A stretch of DNA of 35,305 nt from an uncultured Erwinia sp. (GTDB lineage Bacteria; Pseudomonadota; Gammaproteobacteria; Enterobacterales; Enterobacteriaceae), in assembly GCA_913775305.1 (NCBI GenBank), contig CAJYIY010000030.1:1-35305 (forward strand). Reading direction: 5' to 3'. The notes under the pieces are model-generated. The model was not told the origin of the DNA, did no database searches, and saw only the letters and a list, made by a program, of their open reading frames with translations. Of the stretch, positions 17,005 through 24,066 are shown piece after piece. Positions within the stretch are counted from its first letter, which is position 1. The number at the start of each line of letters is the position of its first letter. The translations under genes were made by a program, and so were the position numbers.

Positions 17005-17613
17005 CTATTTAAAATGGTGTTGCTTAAACACGGCCTGCGCCTCGAAGAATTCGGCGACTGACTGAATCGTCTCAAAATCCCCCGCGTTAACAACCTGAGG
17101 GATCCTTGCCTGAATAAATGTCCAGACAACCGTACTGCTGACGGCGACCTGATCGGGCACATCGCTGTGCGCTCGTGCGGCCAGCAGCGCATTCCATTCC
17201 TTACAGGCGGCCAGCAGCTGGAGCGTGATGCGCTCTATCCAGGTACTGTGCTGTTTTTCCTCCGGGCGCAGCTTATGCTCATAGACATTCTGCACCGCTT
17301 TTTCACAGGCCGCGAGGATGAACCCCAGAGTCTGCAGATCGGCCGCCAGCGCGTCTGACGCGACCGGCAACAGTTTTCGCTGGTGGCTCGCCTGTGCCTC
17401 AAAATAGTTCAGGATCAGTGACGAGTCCATCAGGCGTATGCCGTTATCCAGAACCAGCGTCGGGGCTTTGACCGCTGGATTGATTCTGGAAAATGCCTCA
17501 AAAGCGCTGAATACGGACAGTGGCTGACTTTCGAATTCAACGCCGTACAGTCCAAGAGAAATCGCCACGCGCCGTACATAAGGGGAATCCATCGTGCCAA
17601 TTAGCTTAATCAT
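17005..17613 (-). CDS. Glutathione S-transferase family protein
   Basis: A cytoplasmic protein of the glutathione S-transferase fold with 202 residues. The thioredoxin-like N-terminal domain is clear: MIKLIGTMDSPYVRRVAISL begins the first strand and helix, with Ser10 in the usual active-site position. NPAVKAPTLVLDNGIRLMDSSLILNYFE supplies the cis-proline strand and the D-S glutathione contact. The second half is all helical, as expected. The substrate cannot be told. It is transcribed away from the thymidylate-kinase-like gene and towards hpxT; nothing ties it to purine breakdown. Confidence 0.85.
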   Translation of the reverse strand: MIKLIGTMDSPYVRRVAISLGLYGVEFESQPLSVFSAFEAFSRINPAVKAPTLVLDNGIRLMDSSLILNYFEAQASHQRKLLPVASDALAADLQTLGFILAACEKAVQNVYEHKLRPEEKQHSTWIERITLQLLAACKEWNALLAARAHSDVPDQVAVSSTVVWTFIQARIPQVVNAGDFETIQSVAEFFEAQAVFKQHHFK

Positions 17614-17796
17614 GAAGACTCTGTTCCTGTGTCTGTGAAACTGCGTTTTTCAATCAACGCAAACGAATGGGCAGTTCGATATTACTTCATACTGAACACG
17701 CTGAGCAGATATCATCATCAATTAACTGTAAGGAAATAGAATGCTGTTGCCCGATATAACCGTTACAAAAACCCTTTCTCTGTCGTCAGCTGAAGA

Positions 17797-18444
17797 ATGA
17801 GTCGTCCACTGTTTGTTTCTCTCGATGGGCCAAAGGGAGCAGGTAAAACCACACTGCTGGAGGCCATCACGAAAGTACTGAGGGCAGACAACAGGAAGGT
17901 GATTCGACTGTGCGAGAGAAAAAGCGATCCCTTCAGGGGGGAAACCATGGCCCTTGTTAACAGGTTTGCCAGAAATCCCTCGCTGGATTTGGAACTTGAG
18001 GTTTGTCAGCGTTTTGCTGACAGCCGTGCCTGGATTTCCCGACATGTGCTGACTAAACAGCCAGCGGACAGCATTATCCTGATGGATCGCTGGTACCCAT
18101 CGGATGCCGCGTTTCGTCGGATGGTTCCCTTTGCAGAAATTTTACAGCTTAACACTGAACGAAATGTGCGGACGCCAGACCTGCATGTTGGGGTGGTGAC
18201 TGCCCCTGCCGTTTCATGGGCAAGGGCTGCGGCCCGGTCGTGTGGGTTACGCAGCACGGTGATTTATAACCTGGAAGAGCATGTTGCCTGCACCCGGGCG
18301 TTCGAGCGGGAAGTACTGAATCAGGGTTGGGTTTTGTGTCGTAATGAGGGCACGATTGAAGATGCAACGAGGCAGATAGTCGCTGAGATCGACAGAGTAG
18401 CTGGATGGACTGACCCCACCCCGGTCAACGATCCCGCTCTGTAG
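17797..18444 (+). CDS. Thymidylate-kinase-like P-loop nucleotide kinase
   Basis: A predicted cytoplasmic nucleoside- or nucleotide-phosphorylating enzyme of 215 residues. The N terminus LFVSLDGPKGAGKTTLLEAI is a P-loop (GPKGAGKT at about 11-18) of the thymidylate kinase type, and ILMDRWYPSDAAFR matches the DR(Y/W) nucleotide-binding region. It is not the housekeeping Tmk: the remainder is divergent and the gene stands alone. The ribosome site is weak. It lies 184 bp from the divergent gst gene and about 2.5 kb from a second, unrelated nucleoside kinase in the cassette at 20978-22975. Substrate and role are unknown; salvage, modified-nucleotide activation or defence are all possible. Confidence 0.7.
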   Translation: MSRPLFVSLDGPKGAGKTTLLEAITKVLRADNRKVIRLCERKSDPFRGETMALVNRFARNPSLDLELEVCQRFADSRAWISRHVLTKQPADSIILMDRWYPSDAAFRRMVPFAEILQLNTERNVRTPDLHVGVVTAPAVSWARAAARSCGLRSTVIYNLEEHVACTRAFEREVLNQGWVLCRNEGTIEDATRQIVAEIDRVAGWTDPTPVNDPAL

Positions 18445-18582
18445 TGACTGTGGACAGTCAACCTGGGAGGCACTCTGCAGGCGTCAGAACCCGCTTCTGG
18501 TGTCTGCACAGTGGCAAACACTTTGGCAAGGTGTGTGTGATCTGGCCGTCTTTATTGCGGCAATGAAAGCACGTGGTGGAGA

Positions 18583-18714
18583 TTAGCGACCGCCGCGGCG
18601 GCAGCGCTCAGAGCATTTACGCACCTCATCCCAGCATTTTTCCCACTTTTTCCGCCAGCTGAACGGACGTCCGCATACGGTGCAAATCTTTGTCGGCAGC
18701 GGGTTTTTTTTCAC
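18583..18714 (-). CDS. DUF2256 small zinc-finger-like protein
   Basis: A 43-residue protein. It begins with GTG at 18714, whose bases overlap the photolyase stop codon as GTGA, so it is probably translated by re-initiation after the photolyase. The sequence shows [10 protein letters not shown], then [22 protein letters not shown], the DUF2256 pattern of two CxxC-like Cys pairs around a tryptophan-rich, basic core. Four of the Cys residues could bind zinc. DUF2256 genes commonly adjoin FeS-type cryptochrome/photolyase genes in proteobacteria; the molecular role is undescribed to my knowledge. The very basic charge suggests nucleic acid contact, which is inference. Confidence 0.85.
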   Translation of the reverse strand: MKKNPLPTKICTVCGRPFSWRKKWEKCWDEVRKCSERCRRGGR

Positions 18715-20252
18715 AGTGATTCTCCTGCATCAAGTTTTGCCAGCAGCATTTCGCCGCGCTGCCACAGCGCCTGGCGCTTAGATTCAGCCAGACGATCGAG
18801 GTTCTTGTACGTCAACCCCATACGCTGATTGCTGCGCAGCCGGTCTTCATGCCGCATGATGAAATGCCAGTAGAGCGCATTAAAAGGACAGGCGTTATCG
18901 GCCGTGCTTTCAGTGACTTTGTACACGCAGCTGCGGCAGTAGTCAGACATGCGCTTGATATACTGACCGCTCGCACAATAGGGTTTAGAGCCCAGGTAGC
19001 CCTCATCGGCGTGCATCACCATGCCGAGCGTGTTGGGGAGCTCAACCCAGTCGAATGCATCCATATAAATAGCCAGATACCATTCGCATATCTCAGACGG
19101 GGTGATACCCGCGAGCAGTGCAAAATTGCCCGTTACCATCAGCCGTTGAATATGGTGGGCATAGGCGTATTCCAGGCTCTGCCCAATGGCTTGCTGCATG
19201 CAGTTCATCTGCGTTTTACCAGTCCAGTAGAACTCAGGTAGTGGTCGGGTGTTGCCAAAAACGTTGCCATCGGCATAGTCAGGCATTTTCAGCCAGTAGA
19301 CACCGCGAACGTATTCACGCCATCCGATCAGCTGACGAATAAAACCCTCGGCCGCATTAAGTTTTATCCGCCCGGATAAAAAGGCGGATTCCACATCGTG
19401 GCACAGCTGACGCACATCCAGCAGGCCTATATTCAGGGCCGCACTTATGCGGGCATGGAAGAGAAAGGGTTGATCACTGGCCATTGCATCCTGATAATCG
19501 CCAAATGCGGCCAGACCATAATCCAGAAAGTACTCCCACAGAGTTTGTGCATCGGCGTGCGTGACGGGGTAATCGAACGTGTCGATGGCACCGTAATGGC
19601 TGGCAAACTGTTCGCGGACCAGCTGAAGCACTTCCTTTGTCATCGCATCAGGGCTAAATCGCGCCGGGTAGGGCGCAGCCACACCTTTAGGAAGTGCCTT
19701 GCGGTTATCGGCATCATAATTCCACTGTCCGCCTGACGGAGTGCCATCGCTGTTCATCAACAGCCCACTTTTGCGGCGCATCTCCCGATAGAAAAACTCC
19801 ATACGTAGCTGTTTTTTATCTTCAGCCCAGGTGGCGAACTCCTGCCGCGAACAGATAAAACGCCTGTCGGTATGCCAGTGAACGGGCAGACCACAGTCTC
19901 TGATCGACTGCTCAAGACGCCAGTCACCGCATTCTGTCAGGTGCAGCTCCTCCGGCTGTAACTGCGACCACCAGCGCATTAACTCTCCGGGTACCGATCC
20001 GCTGTTATGCGGGTCGTCGAGGCGAACGTAATGCACACAAATACCCTGCTGCTGTAGCGCGCGGGCAAAGTGGCGCATCGCGCTAAAAATCAGAGCGATT
20101 TTTTGCGGATGATGGGGAACATGGCGAGCTTCCTCCCGCACTTCGACCAGAAGAACGGCATCTCGCGCTGCATCAAGTTCCCTCAGCGAAGCGAGATCAA
20201 ATGAAAGCTGATCGCCCAGGACCAGGCACAACCGGCGGTGGTTATTATTCAT
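18711..20252 (-). CDS. phrB: FeS-containing (6-4) photolyase / bacterial cryptochrome (PhrB/CryB family)
   Basis: A light-driven DNA repair flavoprotein of the FeS-BCP group, related to Agrobacterium PhrB, which repairs (6-4) photoproducts. The 513 residues begin with the Rossmann-like antenna domain ([18 protein letters not shown]) and continue with the helical FAD domain ([60 protein letters not shown] split over several helices). Four Cys residues at 351, 439, 442 and 455 fit the [4Fe-4S] ligands of PhrB (350, 438, 441, 454) with the same spacing. The start ATG gives MNNNHRRLC; no better start is visible. The DUF2256 gene overlaps its end by four bases. Confidence 0.9.
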   Translation of the reverse strand: MNNNHRRLCLVLGDQLSFDLASLRELDAARDAVLLVEVREEARHVPHHPQKIALIFSAMRHFARALQQQGICVHYVRLDDPHNSGSVPGELMRWWSQLQPEELHLTECGDWRLEQSIRDCGLPVHWHTDRRFICSRQEFATWAEDKKQLRMEFFYREMRRKSGLLMNSDGTPSGGQWNYDADNRKALPKGVAAPYPARFSPDAMTKEVLQLVREQFASHYGAIDTFDYPVTHADAQTLWEYFLDYGLAAFGDYQDAMASDQPFLFHARISAALNIGLLDVRQLCHDVESAFLSGRIKLNAAEGFIRQLIGWREYVRGVYWLKMPDYADGNVFGNTRPLPEFYWTGKTQMNCMQQAIGQSLEYAYAHHIQRLMVTGNFALLAGITPSEICEWYLAIYMDAFDWVELPNTLGMVMHADEGYLGSKPYCASGQYIKRMSDYCRSCVYKVTESTADNACPFNALYWHFIMRHEDRLRSNQRMGLTYKNLDRLAESKRQALWQRGEMLLAKLDAGESL

Positions 20253-20608
20253 CAGACTGAACCTTGTAGTGTTGGCAACGGGCTCTTTGAGCGTGATAAA
20301 ACGGCGTGTTCCGGTGCCGGAATCCTCAGGTAATACTATCAGTATGTCGGAAGATGTCTAAATATGGGGGAGCAGAGTCAACAGGCGCTGGCCCTGTGGC
20401 AGGTGACGCTTATTTTCGGGTGAAAAACCAAATCGAACTCGCCATCTGCGTTTCTGCAAAATCAGAGAAAATAACGGCCTCAGGCAGCTTCTGTCTGTCG
20501 TTTGATTGACATGCAACCCCCCCTGATTATCCATACTGTTATTATAAATTAAACGCCCGAAGGAACGGCAGGGAATGAGTGACGTTATCGACCTGCAAAT
20601 GCGCGGTG
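20253..20608. other. Intergenic region upstream of the photolyase gene
   Basis: 356 bp with no recognisable gene; short frames on both strands have no family features. It must include the photolyase promoter. Base composition changes toward AT near its right end, where the IS relic begins. Confidence 0.5.
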
Positions 20609-20659
20609 GGCAGCAGGGCTTCGTTGCGAAATTCCGGCGTGTACTGCTCACGGGGCTTT
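20609..20659. repeat. 51-bp direct repeat, left copy
   Basis: This block matches 23141-23191 in the same orientation with a single mismatch (G/C). It encodes the KPREQYTxEFRNEALL part of IS3-family OrfA on the minus strand. The two copies bracket the radical SAM-kinase-NudI cassette. Confidence 0.9.
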
Positions 20660-20748
20660 TAGCGGGTTGATGCGGGTTTTGACATGAGTCACCTCTGGTT
20701 GAGCGTTTACTCACTTAGTCGCGTGTCCACTGTTTGTGGGTAAGATCA
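20609..20748 (-). mobile_element. IS3-family relic: terminal end and orfA start
   Basis: Read on the minus strand from 20748, the sequence begins TGATCTTACCCAC and continues through GTGGACACGCGACTAAG, like the terminal region of IS3-family elements I recall. An orfA-like ATG lies at 20685, followed by MSKPAST, a premature TAA, and then KPREQYTPEFRNEALL, the start of the family transposase helix-turn-helix protein. Similarity ends abruptly at 20609. It is a dead fragment of about 140 bp that forms the left border of the cassette. Confidence 0.8.
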
Positions 20749-20918
20749 TGTTAAGATGGTAACTGATTGTTATATAGATGAATATTTTATGGGGTAAGCG
20801 GGAGGCCGCCAAAATTTTTGTCATTGCGCAAGCTAAACTGACCTCGGGGCTGAATCAAAAGCGTACAAAAAGTATACCTGTGCTTTAAAATCGTTCAATC
20901 AGAGAGTATGGTGGGCTT

Positions 20919-20955
20919 ATAACCACTATAATTGAGTGGTTATTAGGTTTTTTTT
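20919..20955 (+). terminator. Hairpin plus T8 in the leader of the radical SAM gene (terminator or attenuator)
   Basis: ATAACCACT (20919-20927) pairs perfectly with AGTGGTTAT (20935-20943) around a seven-base loop; TAGG and eight T residues follow. It ends 22 bp before the preferred start at 20978. It could stop upstream transcription or act as an attenuator for the cassette. Confidence 0.6.
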
Positions 20956-20977
20956 ATCAACGGCCAGAGGGTTCGTA

Positions 20978-21844
20978 ATGGATATTACCAACCTGCTTTT
21001 GGATTATAGAATAACCTCACACTGCGATCTCGGATGCGATCTGTGTTTCCGCAACCCTCGTATTCAGGATTCTTCTCTACCCAGTGCCCTTAATGTCATT
21101 GAACGCATGCATAGAATGGGTTTCCGTCGTATCGGTTTTACTGGTGGTGAACCAACGTCCAGAGCGGACTACATTAACCTGATTGAGTACGCAAAACAGA
21201 TGGGTTTTATGACTTATCTCTCCACAGTTGGACATCGTTTCATAATGGATCATGAGCGGTTAAATCCGGTTCTGGACTGGGTGGGAATGCCAATTGACGG
21301 GATTGATAAGCGTGTCAATTCGGATATTCGCAGTGATAAAATGAGTAACCAGCACAGAGTTATCAAAAATATATTAACATGGCTCCCGAATAATAATAAC
21401 CTTATTAATATTAAACTTACTACCGTGGTCTCTCAGTCAAATGTTAATCTGCTGGCTGATATTGTCAGCTGGGTGGACGCACTTCCCTGTAAGATCCAAG
21501 CCTGGCGATTTTATCAGTTCTGCCCCTTAGGCGTCGGGAAAGAGAAAAGAGATAAACTGGAAATCAATACGGGTGTTTTTATAAATAAAATGGAAGTACT
21601 GAAAAAACAATATCCAAACATTCCCATTAGCTGGGCCACCTTCGATGAGAGGGACAAGGCCAATGTTGTTATGGAACCAAATTTTGATATTATTATTCCC
21701 GATGGTGAAAACTATACCTTGTTGGGTAATATGCTAACAGACTTTCCAGATAAAATTATCAATGCTATTTTTGGAAATAATGAAATCATGCGAAAATGTG
21801 AAAACAACCGTTTCTGGCTGGATGAAAGGGAGTTTACTGCATGA
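20978..21844 (+). CDS. Viperin-like radical SAM enzyme
   Basis: A radical SAM protein of 288 residues. C16-x3-C20-x2-C23 (SHCDLGCDLCFRN) binds the [4Fe-4S] cluster and GGEP lies at 56-59. By eye the order of motifs follows viperin: LDWVGMPIDGIDKRVN against LDILAISCDSFDEEVN, IKLTTVVSQSNV against FKINSVINRFNV, and WRFYQFCPLG against WKVFQCLLIEG. Viperins turn CTP (some UTP or GTP) into ddh-nucleotides that terminate viral RNA. The CDSF signature is replaced by PIDG and the N-x-V motif by T-x-V, so the substrate may differ. I prefer the ATG at 20978 (AGAGGG 6 bases upstream) to the one at 20936, which lies inside the leader hairpin. AT-rich; its stop overlaps the next gene by four bases. Confidence 0.72.
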   Translation: MDITNLLLDYRITSHCDLGCDLCFRNPRIQDSSLPSALNVIERMHRMGFRRIGFTGGEPTSRADYINLIEYAKQMGFMTYLSTVGHRFIMDHERLNPVLDWVGMPIDGIDKRVNSDIRSDKMSNQHRVIKNILTWLPNNNNLINIKLTTVVSQSNVNLLADIVSWVDALPCKIQAWRFYQFCPLGVGKEKRDKLEINTGVFINKMEVLKKQYPNIPISWATFDERDKANVVMEPNFDIIIPDGENYTLLGNMLTDFPDKIINAIFGNNEIMRKCENNRFWLDEREFTA

Positions 21845-22548
21845 GGTATAACTATCTTTATATGGATCCCTGGTCAGCAGATAAAAAAAAGAAACATCAG
21901 GGTAGGAAACCCTTATATATATGCCTGTCAGGCAATACTGGAGTAGGAAAAAGCACACTTCTAAGACGACTGTCTGCGTCTTTATTCAAGGATGATCCGT
22001 ATACTATCGCTATAGACGAAAAAAGTGCCCACCATCCCCTCCTTCCTTACCTTTTTGATGACACAAGAAACTATGGTTATCTTATCCAGCTCAATTTTAT
22101 GGTACAGCGTGCGTTGATTATAAAATCCTGGCTTGATAAGGGGTTTAATCTTGTAATGGAACGATCCCATCTTGAGGATTATATATTTATCGAATTTATG
22201 CTGAAGGCTGAGTATATCAGTAAATCGCAGTATGATTCTTATATTCAGATTTGGACAAGCATTAATGAATTGCTCATTGAGCCTGACATTATTGCTTTCA
22301 TTGATTATTCTGTAGAGCACTCACTCACCCACATCCATAATGATGAAACACATGGTGTCCGACCGGAGGAATTTATCAATGAGGAAATGAAGGTTAAATG
22401 GATCAAAGGATGGTACGCTGAATATCAGAATTTTACAGATAATCTTCCGGAACATCTTCGTAAGCGGGTGATGATTTGTAATCATCCAGATGAAATTGAA
22501 ACCTTTTCAAATAAGGTAATTCAGAAAGCAATGACGTTAAGGACATGA
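21841..22548 (+). CDS. Deoxynucleoside-kinase-family protein (P-loop)
   Basis: A predicted nucleoside kinase of 235 residues. The P-loop is GNTGVGKST at 31-39. [10 protein letters not shown] at 107-116 matches the (E/D)RS...ED motif that binds the sugar and base in deoxynucleoside kinases. Glu60 (IDEK) is in place of the catalytic acid. The first 25 residues are basic and unusual for the family; an internal start at Met8 is possible. The gene begins within the stop of the radical SAM gene (ATGA) and ends one base before nudI, so the three form one translational unit. It might phosphorylate a nucleoside made or salvaged by the cassette; this is inference. AT-rich like its neighbours. Confidence 0.72.
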   Translation: MRYNYLYMDPWSADKKKKHQGRKPLYICLSGNTGVGKSTLLRRLSASLFKDDPYTIAIDEKSAHHPLLPYLFDDTRNYGYLIQLNFMVQRALIIKSWLDKGFNLVMERSHLEDYIFIEFMLKAEYISKSQYDSYIQIWTSINELLIEPDIIAFIDYSVEHSLTHIHNDETHGVRPEEFINEEMKVKWIKGWYAEYQNFTDNLPEHLRKRVMICNHPDEIETFSNKVIQKAMTLRT

Positions 22549-22549
22549 A

Positions 22550-22975
22550 ATGCGCCAGAGAGTAATAGTGTGCCCCGTGATACAAAATGACGGTGAGTTT
22601 TTGCTTTGTAAAATGGCCTCCGATCGTGGGGTTTTCCCGGGACAATGGGCTCTGCCCGGCGGCGGAATGGAACCAGGCGAGACGATGGAAACGGCTCTAA
22701 GGCGAGAAATTATGGAGGAATTGGGAGAAGAACTGCGTATCACAGATGTTAATCCATGGGCTTTTCGTGATGATATCCGGACTAAAACGTATCCGGATGG
22801 CACCACCGAAGAAATTTACATGATTTATCTTATATTTGACTGTGTCAGTACAAACCGGAATATTACGTTTAATGAGGAATTTCAGGAAATTACCTGGGCG
22901 TCATCTGAAGTGATAAAAAGCATGGACTTAAATGAGGCGACCCGGGTCACTTTTGCCCAGAAAGGACTCATTTAG
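22550..22975 (+). CDS. nudI: NudI-type pyrimidine (deoxy)nucleoside triphosphate hydrolase
   Basis: A Nudix hydrolase of 141 residues. The Nudix box is complete: [25 protein letters not shown] (about 37-61), fitting GX5EX7REUXEEXGU. The sequence runs parallel to E. coli NudI, including [38 protein letters not shown], and the conserved DDIRTKTY and [14 protein letters not shown] segments. E. coli NudI hydrolyses dUTP, dTTP and dCTP. Here it is the third gene of an AT-rich operon, one base behind the kinase. It may clear excess or toxic nucleotides, or process the product of the radical SAM enzyme. The family is certain; the role in the cassette is inferred. Confidence 0.88.
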   Translation: MRQRVIVCPVIQNDGEFLLCKMASDRGVFPGQWALPGGGMEPGETMETALRREIMEELGEELRITDVNPWAFRDDIRTKTYPDGTTEEIYMIYLIFDCVSTNRNITFNEEFQEITWASSEVIKSMDLNEATRVTFAQKGLI

Positions 22976-23021
22976 CGAGCTATCTTGAGCTTTTATGGAA
23001 AAAGTTTCCCTGTTGATTATT

Positions 23022-23191
23022 CGGACTATTCTCGTTCGGAAGATGAATGTGCGTTTTTCAGTTTGCTGTGCCAGACATAAAGTTGTGATTCATCGAGAGT
23101 AAGTTCACGGGCAGCGCAGCCACACCGATCCGCTCTGCAGGCAGCAGGGCTTCGTTGCGAAATTCCGCCGTGTACTGCTCACGGGGCTTTG
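23022..23191 (-). mobile_element. IS3-family orfA relic, right side of the cassette
   Basis: Read on the minus strand from 23191, the frame gives KPREQYTAEFRNEALL, PAERIGVAA and, after a one-base deletion, ARELTLDESQLYVWHSKLKNAHSSSERE and an in-frame TAG. This is the N-terminal half of an IS3-family OrfA. No terminal repeat or orfB is seen. The left relic holds the element's end and orfA start; this one holds the following part, with only 51 bp shared. Confidence 0.8.
23141..23191. repeat. 51-bp direct repeat, right copy
   Basis: Partner of the block at 20609-20659: same orientation, one mismatch, about 2.5 kb apart. Recombination between the two would delete the cassette and leave one copy. 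Confidence 0.9.
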
Positions 23192-23645
23192 CAACGTATT
23201 TAAGATTTTTTCCGGTGAGCGGGCAGTTTTCTCCGCGATACGCTGCTGGACTGGATTGATATTTTGCGCAAGGAGTTTACGGATACCGTCACGCTGTTGT
23301 CGGGCATTCGCCAGGTGACATCGGGATAAGACCCTAAGCCGGAGCGGGATTCTTTACCGTTGATACAATAGTTGAGATACCAGAGACGTGAACCGCCTGG
23401 ATTGACTAAGCGGTACTGTCCGGGTGAATCGGAGCCTATGAAAGGTTTTCAGAAGGCTTGAGACTGCGGATTTTAATATCGCTCAAAGACACAGGGTGGT
23501 CACGCCATAATCGAACTGAAATGATCCCAAATCAGACCACCAATCTTGCCCGATGCAGAGGAGGAAATGAAAATGTACCGGGAAGACGTTTCACATCATC
23601 TTTGAATCCAGAATCAGACAGCGATTTACCCGCAGCGTGAAAACA
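23192..23645. other. Unassigned stretch between the IS relic and tRNA-Asn
   Basis: About 450 bp with no intact gene. Between roughly 23225 and 23329 a plus-strand frame reads LLDWIDILRKEFTDTVTLLSG before a stop, and looks like the tail of a lost gene; I do not recognise the family. The rest has only short frames. It appears to be scar sequence at an island boundary. Confidence 0.45.
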
Positions 23646-23679
23646 AAAAGCCCGCTCAGGTTTCCCTGAGCGGGCTTCT
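23646..23679 (-). terminator. Intrinsic terminator of tRNA-Asn
   Basis: On the minus strand, GCCCGCTCAGG pairs with CCTGAGCGGGC around a short loop and is followed by TTTTTGTTTT. It lies just past the 3' end of the tRNA gene. Confidence 0.88.
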
Positions 23680-23686
23680 TTAAATC

Positions 23687-23762
23687 TGGCTCCTCTGACT
23701 GGACTCGAACCAGTGACATACGGATTAACAGTCCGCCGTTCTACCGACTGAACTACAGAGGA
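23687..23762 (-). tRNA. tRNA-Asn (anticodon GTT)
   Basis: A 76-nt gene on the minus strand. TCCTCTG at the 5' end pairs with CAGAGGA before GCCA. The anticodon loop CTGTTAA gives GTT, and GGTTCGAGTCC is the T arm. CCA is encoded. It matches the enterobacterial tRNA-Asn. Its 3' end faces the accessory cassette; asparagine tRNA genes are known integration sites for islands such as the Yersinia high-pathogenicity island. I did not find a second copy of the 3' end as an att site in this window. Confidence 0.97.
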
Positions 23763-23780
23763 ATCGTTTGAACGGGGCGC

Positions 23781-23809
23781 ATGATATCCAGTGGGGCGGG
23801 GGATGTCAA
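23781..23809 (-). promoter_or_regulatory. Sigma-70 promoter of tRNA-Asn
   Basis: On the minus strand, TTGACA (23804-23809) and TATCAT (23781-23786) are separated by exactly 17 bp and followed by a GC-rich discriminator (GCGCCCC), typical of stable-RNA promoters under stringent control. Confidence 0.85.
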
Positions 23810-23831
23810 AGGCTGATTTAATGATCGTGGT

Positions 23832-23866
23832 TTAACTGCTGATAAAACCAGCAGTTAAGGTGTTTT
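23832..23866 (+). terminator. Hairpin with T run, no obvious upstream gene
   Basis: TTAACTGCTG (23832-23841) pairs perfectly with CAGCAGTTAA (23849-23858), followed by GGTG and six T residues on the plus strand. It looks like a plus-strand terminator, although no plus-strand gene ends nearby; it may insulate the next gene from read-through. Confidence 0.55.
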
Positions 23867-23994
23867 TTATGCGGTCATGCGCATAGATTCTCTTTTGCGC
23901 GCTGCCTCGCAGGATGTATCTGCATGACACCGGGGCCGACATTTCTTTGTGGAAGCGCGATCACGTTTATTTCATTTTTATATTGTATTACGAG

Positions 23995-24018
23995 AATATG
24001 AAATATAAATTCCATATT
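23995..24018. promoter_or_regulatory. 24-bp near-perfect palindrome, candidate operator
   Basis: The sequence starts AATATGAAAT and ends ATTCCATATT; the halves match as inverted copies with four mismatched columns on each strand, that is two mismatched pairs. It lies 48 bp before the dehydrogenase start, in an AT-rich stretch, and so is well placed for repressor binding. A related half-site (TTTCATTTCGTTCCATTT) follows. Confidence 0.55.
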
Positions 24019-24066
24019 GTTTTTCATTTCGTTCCATTTTGTCCCCCCTACACCCAAGGATTTGTC

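Noticed and set aside
20358..20714. A 118-codon minus-strand frame starting MSKRSTRG
   Set aside because: It runs out of frame through the IS3 orfA relic and beyond; the true orfA frame is a neighbouring one interrupted by a stop.
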